From Mucilaginibacter sp. OK268 (GTDB lineage Bacteria; Bacteroidota; Bacteroidia; Sphingobacteriales; Sphingobacteriaceae): a DNA stretch of 64,000 nt. Numbering within the stretch: position 1 is the stretch's first letter; each line of letters starts with the position of its first letter. Below the pieces are notes generated by a model. That model ran no database searches. It saw nothing but the letters and a program-made list of their open reading frames with translations, and was not told the DNA's origin. Positions 34,601 through 41,844 of the stretch are shown piece after piece. The DNA lies in contig NZ_FNJV01000006.1 in assembly GCF_900103125.1 (NCBI RefSeq), positions 310,001-374,000 on the forward strand, in the 5' to 3' direction. The translations under genes were made by a program, and so were the position numbers.

Positions 34601-34773
34601 TACGGTCTATGCCCGATCCATATTTTCAGAAGTTACCCATTATTGCCTTAACCGCATCGATGCTGAGCAACCAGATGGGTGAAATAGATAATGCCGGGAT
34701 GAATGATTATGTATTAAAACCCTTTGACCCCAAATCTCTTTACGATAAGCTGAGCCGGTATCAACATCAATAA
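31648..34773 (+). CDS. GAF-PAS4 hybrid sensor histidine kinase/response regulator
   Basis: A 1041-residue cytoplasmic signalling protein without membrane helices. In order: GAF (about 20-165), four PAS domains (about 175-285, 295-410, 415-535, 540-655), HisKA with His683 in MSHEIRTPLNAVIGMSHLL, HATPase_c (about 785-905, N box NLVSNAVKFT, G1 DTGIGI, G2 GGTGLGLAI) and a receiver domain with Asp970 in VVLMDIHMPQMGG. PAS 2-4 are close to each other (LSLVAS...GVVI repeated), so they arose by tandem duplication. It follows glyA by 3 nt. No output domain or cognate regulator adjoins it. The ligand is unknown. Confidence 0.92.
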   Translation: MTQRQQENLITQKERLEALLSYHILDTPPEKEYDAITRLTSYVCNVPVVLITLIDADRQWVKSKFSAGTDEIISAGAFCNSTILTDQILEISDTLLNETFKDNIEVVSQHVRFYAGAPLIDPNGHHLGTLCIIDTVPHTLSTEQRDALRILADKVMSHFLLRKRNRDLEESLAVHKEFHDLFDSSPDIHCILDRDFKIERINQSVKQVLGYTVEEVTGKPIWDFFREKERDMFLNKLQEGLNGQDKFEFETPIFAPDHAVKWLSWAATFKGDKWFASGRDVSYQKQVVKELKQLSLVASKVVNGVVISNAADEVVWVNEAFEHITGYNLTDVENKYLGTTLKGKPVDNAAIEKLDTSIRKKESYEVDLLIDRKDGTPIWITVVNSVIHNQKGEIDKSIRIIIDITTRKKIEQELEILSFAARKSPSGIFIRDAEGKMLWMNEALENIIGYSFAELEGKIMGNTLVGEDTDLAVFESAVIAVRENRPYEIEIKVYKKDHTPRWVFLSNSPLFNEAGKVDRQIGVMVDITERKKSEEELTKLSLVASNTTSGVVINNSEGKVEWVNPAFENITGYNIREVSGNHLGDVLKGELTDVSIIQKTRELSRNKQSFDVDLLIYRKDGQPLWISVINSVIIGNDGDVDKYIEVIIDITAKKRAEIELITAKEEALQLSRAKDMFISVMSHEIRTPLNAVIGMSHLLLEDNPMDSQKENLSILKFSAENLMTLINDVLDFTKIETGNIDLEKANVDMRELIQSINTSMRYRADEKNIYLSKSIDDAVPAVVIGDRTRLCQILLNLVSNAVKFTDEGGINIDLKVIQESDKDVRIRFSVSDTGIGIAADKLGTIFEQFKQAEPDTTRKYGGTGLGLAISKRLIELHDSRINVDSIPGKGSTFWFTITFKKTNTHLSNNNNNLEAGLKINVLVVDDNQINRLLINKILKKWGANADFAENGLEAIHKIENNRNYNVVLMDIHMPQMGGLEATQIIRSMPDPYFQKLPIIALTASMLSNQMGEIDNAGMNDYVLKPFDPKSLYDKLSRYQHQ

Positions 34774-34780
34774 AATATCC

Positions 34781-35959
34781 TTACGCATGTTGCTTGTTCA
34801 ACATAAACTCTTTGTCGGCAGGGAAATTCTTAAAGATCAGATCATAAGCAATTTTTATCCATATAATAATGCAGGGCCAGGCCTTCATGGCAAGATTGCT
34901 CATCCACTCCCTGGCCGGTCTTGGAAAAGCATCACTGGGGCCTAAGCCGGTAATAATCAACAGCAGTACCAACATAACAATATTGAAAGTGGTAAAAGGC
35001 TTATCCTGCATCATGATATAGATCACAGCGCCTGCTGTAGCAATAATGTAAGTGGGATGTTCAGATCCTGTGCTAAATAGCACCACCATTAACAGGGCAG
35101 AACATAACACCTGTAACTGAAATTTCAGAGAGCTAAATTGCTTAAATCTGAGCAGTGGGATAGCAAAAATAATAGCTCCGGCTATCAGGAAAGGGGTATT
35201 AGGTATGGCTGCATTTTGAGTTACACGTCGTGCTACACCCATAATACACCAATCTATACTGCCATTTAAACTTACATTCATGGAGTTTTTAAGACTTAAC
35301 TCATGAAACCAGTCCTGATATGATTGGATAATATAATGGGGATTGGAAATGATCATGGGTAGTACAAACAAAACACCGGCCCATACCGCTGTGCTCATCA
35401 TAAACTTTAATTTATTACGGGAGAAAAGAAAAAACGCCAGGCCAACTACCGGATAAAATTTAATTAAAGTGCCAGCAACAATAAATAAGGTGGCCCATTC
35501 ATCTTTGCCTTTTTTTACCAGCATAAAGCTTATGATGATAAGGGCTGCAATAAGGGCATTGATCTGCATGTAATGTGAGGTATTGGAAAACTCAATAACA
35601 CACAATAAAAGGATGGCTGTTTTTATCCGATTGTTAAACGGGAGCAGATGTATTGCCAGTAAAAAGGCAAGCGCGTTAACTATCTGCCAAAGGAAAAACC
35701 CGACTGCTTCTGATGGGATAGCGAATGGAGCCACCAATATGGTAAATGTGGGGCCATACAAAAACACATCAGAATATTCCGCTGGATACAATAAATATAA
35801 GTTTAATCCTGCCTTTGCATGGTAATAAGCATGGCGGAATATGAGATAGTTATTATCAATATGCCTGAAGTATTTAAATTGCCAGCAATAAGTGGCAACC
35901 GCTAAATATAATACCCAAACCCATTGATACCCGGTTAAATAAAGGAACCTTTTTGCCAT
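34781..35959 (-). CDS. Glycosyltransferase family 87 (DUF2029) membrane protein
   Basis: A 392-residue protein with about ten membrane helices. The N-terminal loop after the first helix contains the acidic motif HIDNNYLIFRHAYYHAKAGLNLYLLYP, and GTLIKFYPVVGLAFFLFSRNK lies near residue 175. These fit GT87/GT-C enzymes, which use polyprenyl-phosphate sugars and act on the periplasmic face. The product glycan is unknown. It lies 65 nt after comF on the same strand; the convergent kinase gene ends 7 nt away with no obvious terminator between them. Confidence 0.8.
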   Translation of the reverse strand: MAKRFLYLTGYQWVWVLYLAVATYCWQFKYFRHIDNNYLIFRHAYYHAKAGLNLYLLYPAEYSDVFLYGPTFTILVAPFAIPSEAVGFFLWQIVNALAFLLAIHLLPFNNRIKTAILLLCVIEFSNTSHYMQINALIAALIIISFMLVKKGKDEWATLFIVAGTLIKFYPVVGLAFFLFSRNKLKFMMSTAVWAGVLFVLPMIISNPHYIIQSYQDWFHELSLKNSMNVSLNGSIDWCIMGVARRVTQNAAIPNTPFLIAGAIIFAIPLLRFKQFSSLKFQLQVLCSALLMVVLFSTGSEHPTYIIATAGAVIYIMMQDKPFTTFNIVMLVLLLIITGLGPSDAFPRPAREWMSNLAMKAWPCIIIWIKIAYDLIFKNFPADKEFMLNKQHA

Positions 35960-36024
35960 TGCAAGTAATTGTGATAATAGTATTTGGTAAAAGTATTGAT
36001 AAAAAGATAATGGTTCAATTTGTT

Positions 36025-36723
36025 TTATTGCGCATAGGCGATAGTGGCAATACTAAGGGTAAGTCCGGGTATTTTTAACAGTTCAATCCCGCAAGCTTCA
36101 AGAGTTGAGCCTGTGGTTACAATATCATCAACCAATAACACGTGTTTGTTGATCAATCTTTCGGGATGTTTGATCGTAAATACTTCCTGCATATTCTCAA
36201 AACGGGCAAAGCGCGACTTATGGGTTTGGGTAGCCGTTGCTACCTTGCGTTGCAGATTATTATCCTCTACAGCAGCATGTAACTTTTCCGCAAGACCCTC
36301 AGCAAAACATGTACTTTGATTATAACCCCGTTCCTGTAAACGTTTTTTGTGCAGAGGTACCGGGATGATCAGATCGGTGGTATTAAAAATGGAGTTCTCA
36401 GCTAATTGAGTTCCGGCAATGTTGCCTACTAAGTTACCAATCCGTTGCATGCCTTTATATTTAAAATGATGCATCAGGTTTTGTACTTTGCCGCCTTTGG
36501 TAAAATAATAAAGGGCATAAGCTGCTTCTACTTTTATTTTACCGTAAAACTGTTGGGCAACAATGTTATCGGCTTGTAAATGAAAATTGGTATAGGGTAA
36601 ATTGTAACGGCAATCCGAACAAATAATATACTCGTTGGCTACAAGGCTGGCCTGGCAAGCCGGGCATAGTTCAGGAAAAAGGAGGGAAACAAAATCGGCC
36701 AGGTAGCCACGCAGCAATTTCAT
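36025..36723 (-). CDS. comF: ComF family phosphoribosyltransferase-like protein
   Basis: A 232-residue protein with an N-terminal zinc-finger-like cluster (LCPACQAS...ICSDCRYN) and a C-terminal phosphoribosyltransferase fold with the PRPP-type motif VLLVDDIVTTGSTLEA (about residues 188-203). In competent bacteria ComFC aids DNA entry into the cytosol; in Bacteroidetes the role is not established. It starts 23 nt after rlmN and the two are probably co-transcribed. Confidence 0.9.
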   Translation of the reverse strand: MKLLRGYLADFVSLLFPELCPACQASLVANEYIICSDCRYNLPYTNFHLQADNIVAQQFYGKIKVEAAYALYYFTKGGKVQNLMHHFKYKGMQRIGNLVGNIAGTQLAENSIFNTTDLIIPVPLHKKRLQERGYNQSTCFAEGLAEKLHAAVEDNNLQRKVATATQTHKSRFARFENMQEVFTIKHPERLINKHVLLVDDIVTTGSTLEACGIELLKIPGLTLSIATIAYAQ

Positions 36724-36746
36724 GCCATGAATTTAAGGCAGATTTT

Positions 36747-37817
36747 TTAAACTTCGCTAACCTTTGCTTTTTCTTTGATGGCCAATTGCCCGCAAGCCGC
36801 GTCAATATCCTTACCCCGGCTGCGGCGTAAGTGAACATTGATGCCCTGCTTTTGCAGATAAGCGGCAAATGCTTCTACCTTATCTTCACCCGCATTAATG
36901 TAACTGGCAAAGGCGATAGGATTATATTCAATGATATTTACTTTACAGGGCAGGTGCTTACAGAATTTAGCCAGCTCCATGGCATCCTGTATTCCGTCGT
37001 TTACACCATCAAAAATAATGTATTCGTAGGTTACCGGGTTTTTGGTTTTGGCGTAATAATATTTTAAAGCTTCGGCCAGGGCCTTTAACGAGTTTTGCTC
37101 ATTAATTGGCATTATGGTATTGCGCTTTTCGTCATTTGCGGCGTGTAACGATAGGGCAAGGTTGAATTTTACCTGGTCGTCGCCCAATTTTTTGATCATT
37201 TTGGCAATACCTGCTGTTGAAACAGTGATCCTTTTTGGCGACATGTTCAATCCATCTTCAGCAGTGATGCGTTCAACAGATTTCATCATATTAGCATAAT
37301 TGAGCAGAGGTTCGCCCATGCCCATATATACGATGTTTGATAATGGTATGCCATAGTTTTCGCGTGCCTGCTTGTCTATCAGCACAACCTGGTCGTAAAT
37401 TTCATCAGGATTAAGGTTTCTTTTACGCTCCATATATCCGGTAGCGCAGAACTTACAGGTAAGGCTACAACCCACCTGCGACGATACGCAGGCTGTCATC
37501 CGGCCCGGAGTTGGAATTAAAACCCCCTCAATTAGATGAGTATCGTGTAAAATAAAAGAATTTTTTATAGTTTTATCAGCACTAACCTGTGACGAATTTA
37601 TTTTAACATTGTTAATAACAAAATTCTCATCAAGCTTAGTGCGCAGTTCTTTTGAAATATTGCTCATTTCGTTGAAAGAGAAGCACGATTTTTTCCAAAG
37701 CCACTCATAAATTTGTTTAGCCCTGAAACTTTTTTCCCCCATACGGATAAAATGCTCCTGCAAGGCTTCCAAACCGAGGCTGCGGATGTCTATTTTATCT
37801 TTTGCATTATTATTCAC
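36747..37817 (-). CDS. rlmN: Dual-specificity 23S rRNA/tRNA adenine-C2 methyltransferase
   Basis: A 356-residue radical-SAM enzyme that methylates A2503 of 23S rRNA and A37 of some tRNAs. The 4Fe-4S motif C-x3-C-x2-C is Cys117-Cys121-Cys124 (CSLTCKFC), and the catalytic C-terminal cysteine is Cys342 in DAACGQLA. The segment GMGEPLLNYANMM and the C-terminal RRSRGKDIDAACGQL are signatures of RlmN. Length is standard. It is divergent from the amidohydrolase gene and upstream of comF. Confidence 0.96.
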   Translation of the reverse strand: MNNNAKDKIDIRSLGLEALQEHFIRMGEKSFRAKQIYEWLWKKSCFSFNEMSNISKELRTKLDENFVINNVKINSSQVSADKTIKNSFILHDTHLIEGVLIPTPGRMTACVSSQVGCSLTCKFCATGYMERKRNLNPDEIYDQVVLIDKQARENYGIPLSNIVYMGMGEPLLNYANMMKSVERITAEDGLNMSPKRITVSTAGIAKMIKKLGDDQVKFNLALSLHAANDEKRNTIMPINEQNSLKALAEALKYYYAKTKNPVTYEYIIFDGVNDGIQDAMELAKFCKHLPCKVNIIEYNPIAFASYINAGEDKVEAFAAYLQKQGINVHLRRSRGKDIDAACGQLAIKEKAKVSEV

Positions 37818-37909
37818 AATGCAAAAGTACTTAAATTTAAAAAAATCTGTCTTATTTTAAAGTCATTCTTTTAAATGATAAAAAAACATAACCAAAAGTT
37901 AATTGTAAG

Positions 37910-37917
37910 TAATTTTG
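37910..37917 (+). promoter_or_regulatory. -7 box of the amidohydrolase gene
   Basis: TAATTTTG in the 153-bp divergent gap, 53 nt before the start codon. The -33 element is not clear. Confidence 0.4.
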
Positions 37918-37970
37918 TAGGGTTGTTTTGAAGAAAAACGTTTTGAGATAGATAATAAGTGATATAATTA

Positions 37971-39137
37971 ATGAAAAGTTTTAAAGCCGATTACGTTTTT
38001 CCAATTTTTGCCGATCCTATTAAGAATGGAATTGTTACTGTTGACGACCAGGGTAAGATCATTTCGGTAACCGACCATAACAACCCTCCTGACGGCCCTG
38101 TTGAACAACTAAGCGGTATTATTTGTCCGGGATTTGTAAATACCCACTGCCATGTTGAGCTTTCACATCTTAAAGATAAAATAACCCCTAAGGGCGGGTT
38201 AGTGAACTTTATAAAAGACATACAGGCAACACGCAAGGCTGATGATAAGCAAATAGCAGATGCTATTCAGAAAGCAGATGAAGAAATGTACGCGAATGGT
38301 ATTGTTGCGGTAGGCGATATCTCCAATAGCAATATCAGCATTCCTGTTAAAGCTTCCAGCAAATTATATTACCATACTTTTATTGAAACCTTTGGCTTTT
38401 TGCCACAAAACGCCCAGGCTATTTTTGATAAAGCCATGGAACTCATGCAGGAGTTTAAGCCGCAGCCCTGTTCTATTACGCCTCATGCACCATATTCGGT
38501 ATCAAAGGAGCTTTTTAAATTGATCCGGAAGCACAGTGATGCAGAACATAACCTCATTAGTATCCACAATCAGGAGTGCGAAGACGAAAATAAATTCTAT
38601 CGGTATAAATTGGGGGGCTTCCTTGAACTTTATGAACATTTTGGTATCGATATCAGCCATTTTAAACCACAGGCGCGTAACTCTTTGCAGTCCATTATTC
38701 CACTGCTAACTAACAGGCAGCAGGTTTTGCTGGTACATAACACTTGTACCAATTTAAAAGATATCTACTTTATAAAACGTTTTGACCGTAAAATAAATTG
38801 GTGTTTTTGCCCTAATGCCAATTTGTACATTGAAAATCGCCTTCCAAAAATACCTCTCTTTATCGATCAGGGTTTTAACATTACATTAGGTACCGATAGC
38901 CTGGCATCAAACGATCGCTTGTGTATATTGAGCGAAATGCGCACCATCCAAAAAAAGTTCCCGGCTATCAACACCGCTAAACTACTGGAATGGGCTACTA
39001 TAAACGGAGCATCATTTTTAGGTATTGATGACGAAAAGGGTACCCTTGAGCCAGGCAAAACCCCGGGACTAAACCTGATAACCGGTTTAGACGGGTTAAA
39101 AATCACCCCCGAAAGCAAGATTAAGAAATTGATTTAA
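37971..39137 (+). CDS. Amidohydrolase family metal-dependent deaminase/hydrolase
   Basis: A 388-residue TIM-barrel amidohydrolase. Metal ligands are visible: H-x-H in VNTHCHVEL (about residues 57-61), a mid His in TPHAPYS, His in VHNTC and Asp in LGTDSLASND (about residue 308). The C-terminal EKGTLEPGKTPGLNLI closes the small beta-domain. The set fits the ATZ/TRZ-like or guanine-deaminase-like branch; the substrate, probably a purine or heterocyclic amine, cannot be assigned. A 300-bp concentric palindromic region follows the gene. Confidence 0.8.
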   Translation: MKSFKADYVFPIFADPIKNGIVTVDDQGKIISVTDHNNPPDGPVEQLSGIICPGFVNTHCHVELSHLKDKITPKGGLVNFIKDIQATRKADDKQIADAIQKADEEMYANGIVAVGDISNSNISIPVKASSKLYYHTFIETFGFLPQNAQAIFDKAMELMQEFKPQPCSITPHAPYSVSKELFKLIRKHSDAEHNLISIHNQECEDENKFYRYKLGGFLELYEHFGIDISHFKPQARNSLQSIIPLLTNRQQVLLVHNTCTNLKDIYFIKRFDRKINWCFCPNANLYIENRLPKIPLFIDQGFNITLGTDSLASNDRLCILSEMRTIQKKFPAINTAKLLEWATINGASFLGIDDEKGTLEPGKTPGLNLITGLDGLKITPESKIKKLI

Positions 39138-39143
39138 TAAGTG

Positions 39144-39445
39144 GATTAGGTTGATTGAGTTGGAATGAATTAAATTTGTACCTAATGGTATGTCAACCAC
39201 AAATTGACGTATAGTCTTGGAGTGACTCAATTGACAAAAAAGTGGGTTTACATGGTTTACATTTTTTATGGTTAAAATGCATGTAAATTATTGATAATCA
39301 ATTATTTGTGTTTTATTTCCAAGAAAAAGTGTAAACCATGTTTTTTGTATAAATATTATTGGCTAAACGTCAATTCAGAAATGACACGACACTAGATTAT
39401 CATATCAAACTTAATCAACATAATTTACCTCAATCAACTCATAAA
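39144..39445. repeat. Concentric palindromic (foldback) element, about 300 bp
   Basis: Several inverted repeats share a centre near 39290-39296. They are outer word arms with GTTGATTGAG (39144-39175 and 39405-39445), TGTCA-n6-AATTGACGT (39191-39210) with its inverse (39368-39386), perfect 12-mers ACATGGTTTACA (39250-39261) and TGTAAACCATGT (39330-39341), and central TTGATAATCAA. It fills the whole amidohydrolase-acyP gap and has no ORF. Confidence 0.6.
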
Positions 39446-39449
39446 CTAA

Positions 39450-39731
39450 ATGATCAGGCATCTCGATATCACTGTTAAAGGAAAAGTTCAGGGCGTTTTT
39501 TACCGTAAAGCAACCAAGGCTGTGGCCGATCAGTTAGGGGTAAGGGGCTTTGTTAAAAATGAACCGAACGGTGATGTTTTTATAGCAGCCGAAGCCAACG
39601 ACACCATGCTCGAAATGTTTATGGAATGGTGCAACGAAGGGCCCGAAGATGCCGAAGTAACTTCTGTAGAAAGCCATGAGGGCGAATTAAAAAACTATCG
39701 TAATTTTGAGGTTGTAAAAAGAGCCCTGTAG
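39450..39731 (+). CDS. acyP: Acylphosphatase
   Basis: A 93-residue ferredoxin-like enzyme hydrolysing carboxyl-phosphate bonds. The catalytic arginine is in the loop VKGKVQGVFYRKATK (Arg19) and the catalytic asparagine in VRGFVKNEPNGDV (about residue 37). Length is standard. It stands before the flippase gene by 43 nt. Confidence 0.95.
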   Translation: MIRHLDITVKGKVQGVFYRKATKAVADQLGVRGFVKNEPNGDVFIAAEANDTMLEMFMEWCNEGPEDAEVTSVESHEGELKNYRNFEVVKRAL

Positions 39732-39774
39732 TTTGCCGGGTTTTATTTGTTAACTACCATCCCAAACATCAACA

Positions 39775-41262
39775 TTGTCAACCGCTAAAAAATTTGCCGG
39801 GCAAACGGCTATATACGGTGTAACTACTATAGTACAGCGTTTATTAGGCGCTTTGCTTACCCCGCTTTATACAAAAGCATACAACCCTAATGTATACAGT
39901 ATTTTCAGTACCATGTTTAGCTATGCTTCTGTTTTGCAGGCAGTGCTATCTTTTGGAATGGAAACTACTTTTTTCAGGTATCTGAATAAATTTCCTGATA
40001 ATAAAAGACAGGTTTACAATAATAGCTTCTGGGCCGTATTTATGGTAACCGTAGTATTTTTAATATTAACCGTTCCTTTTACGCATACCATAGCAGGTTT
40101 AATTAAAATTGGTAAAGGCACCCCACAGGGGGAATTTGAACTATATATCCGTTATTTTTTAGGTATTCTGGTGCTTGATGCCTGGTGCGCTATCCCATTT
40201 GCCAAACTCCGTGCAGATAGCCGGCCAATAAAATATGGTAGTATTAAACTAATCAATATAGGAGTTACTGTATCGCTTAACCTCATTTTTATATGGATAA
40301 TTCCGCACATCATTAAACACCATATGCCCGGGGCCGAGTGGTGTAAGCAATGGTTTACCATGGGTTGGGTGGGTTACATATTTGTATCAAATCTGGTGGC
40401 CAGCTTTATAACCTTATTGTTGCTACTACCAGAGTTGTTAAAGCTGCAGTTAAGTTTTGACGGTGTTATGTTTAAAAATATGCTCACCTACAGCTGGCCG
40501 GTAATGATTGCAGGTTTATCATACATTGTTAACGAAAACTTTGATAAAATTTTACTGGGAAAATTGCTGCCCGATAATATCAGTGAACGCGAGGTAGGTA
40601 TTTATTCGGGTTGCGCTCGCATATCCGTTTTTCTAAGTCTTTTTAACCAGGCGTTCCGAATGGGGGCCGAGCCTTTCTTTTTTAGTCATGCAAAAAATAA
40701 AAACGCCGGTCAAACCTATGCCCGTATCATGGACTATTTTGTAATAACCATGTGCCTGATGTTTGTAGGTGTGGTAGCTAATATCGAAATACTAAAACAC
40801 TACGTAAATAACCACGATTACTGGGTCGGATTGCCGGTTGTTCCGCCTTTATTGCTGGGTTATGTAAGCCTGGGCATTTATACCAATCTATCTATATGGT
40901 ACAAACTGTCCGACCAAACAAAATATGGTTTATACATATCAGGCATAGGTGCTATAGTGACCATTGTACTCAACGTCATATTTATCCCTAAATACAGTTA
41001 TATGGCATCGGCATGGATCTCGCTGATAGCTTATGCCAGTATGATGATCATGTCGTATATCTGGGGACAAAAGAATTATCCCATTCCCTACAATCTTAAA
41101 AAGAATGTCATATATATCGTATCATCAATAATACTTGTGTATTTGTCGTTCAGCACATTTAAACGTAATATATTTGTAGGTAATATATTGCTATTCCTAT
41201 ACGCAGGAGCTGCTTTTGTAGCAGAGCGTAAACAATTAAAGGCCATATTTAGTAAACGATGA
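39775..41262 (+). CDS. Wzx-like polysaccharide flippase (MOP superfamily)
   Basis: A 495-residue protein with about 12-14 membrane helices. The N-terminal KFAGQTAIYGVTTIVQRLLGALLTPLYTK and the helix-loop pattern through the protein fit polysaccharide-export flippases that move lipid-linked repeat units across the inner membrane. The start is a TTG: the frame is closed upstream by TAA and the next ATG is well inside the protein. Its stop overlaps the dut start (ATGA at 41259-41262), beginning a conserved Bacteroidetes run of dut, TPR, DUF4292 and EnvC-like genes. Confidence 0.85.
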   Translation: MSTAKKFAGQTAIYGVTTIVQRLLGALLTPLYTKAYNPNVYSIFSTMFSYASVLQAVLSFGMETTFFRYLNKFPDNKRQVYNNSFWAVFMVTVVFLILTVPFTHTIAGLIKIGKGTPQGEFELYIRYFLGILVLDAWCAIPFAKLRADSRPIKYGSIKLINIGVTVSLNLIFIWIIPHIIKHHMPGAEWCKQWFTMGWVGYIFVSNLVASFITLLLLLPELLKLQLSFDGVMFKNMLTYSWPVMIAGLSYIVNENFDKILLGKLLPDNISEREVGIYSGCARISVFLSLFNQAFRMGAEPFFFSHAKNKNAGQTYARIMDYFVITMCLMFVGVVANIEILKHYVNNHDYWVGLPVVPPLLLGYVSLGIYTNLSIWYKLSDQTKYGLYISGIGAIVTIVLNVIFIPKYSYMASAWISLIAYASMMIMSYIWGQKNYPIPYNLKKNVIYIVSSIILVYLSFSTFKRNIFVGNILLFLYAGAAFVAERKQLKAIFSKR

Positions 41263-41693
41263 CCATCAGAATAATTAACAAGTCGAAAAACAGTTTACCG
41301 GCGTATGAAACAGCTCATGCCGCTGGTATGGATCTGCGTGCTGATATTGAAGAAACAGTTCAGCTAAAACCTATGGAGCGTAAACTCATTCCTACCGGTT
41401 TATATATAGAACTGCCTGTGAGTTTTGAGGCGCAGATACGGCCACGTAGTGGATTGGCGTTTAAGCATGGGATAGGTATTGTGAATTCGCCGGGTACTAT
41501 TGATGCTGATTATCGCGGCGAGATCAAAGTGCTGTTGATTAACTTTTCGACAGAGGTATTTGAGATCAATAACGGCGACCGTATTGCCCAAATGGTAGTT
41601 GCCCGGCACGAAAGAGTGAACTGGGATGAGGTAGAAGTATTAAACGAAACCAGCCGGGGCGAAGGTGGTTTTGGCCACACGGCTGTTAAGTAG
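41259..41693 (+). CDS. dut: Deoxyuridine 5'-triphosphate nucleotidohydrolase
   Basis: A 144-residue trimeric dUTPase that removes dUTP and yields dUMP for thymidylate synthesis. All five motifs are present: GMDLRAD, PRSGLAFKHGI, GTIDADYRGEI, DRIAQMVV and SRGEGGFGHT, the last closing over the active site of a neighbouring subunit. It overlaps the flippase by 4 nt. The stop codon lies in the left arm of a foldback. Confidence 0.97.
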   Translation: MTIRIINKSKNSLPAYETAHAAGMDLRADIEETVQLKPMERKLIPTGLYIELPVSFEAQIRPRSGLAFKHGIGIVNSPGTIDADYRGEIKVLLINFSTEVFEINNGDRIAQMVVARHERVNWDEVEVLNETSRGEGGFGHTAVK

Positions 41694-41844
41694 AAGCAAG
41701 AAGTTAGAGGCAAGATATAAGAAGAAAAAGAATAAGCAGACTGGCTATGAAAGAGTTGGAATTAAGATATAACAAGAATAAGATCAGAACAGGCTTCAAT
41801 TATATAGTGGCAGTCTTGATTCTTGGTTCTTGTTTCCTGACTCT
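41692..41844. repeat. Heptamer-word foldback 13, right arm coding
   Basis: The left arm 41692-41722 begins at the dut stop codon, the right arm 41814-41844 lies in the TPR gene. About 20 of 31 positions match, weaker than elsewhere. The right arm words CTTGATT, CTTGGTT, CTTGTTT encode part of a signal peptide. Confidence 0.55.
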
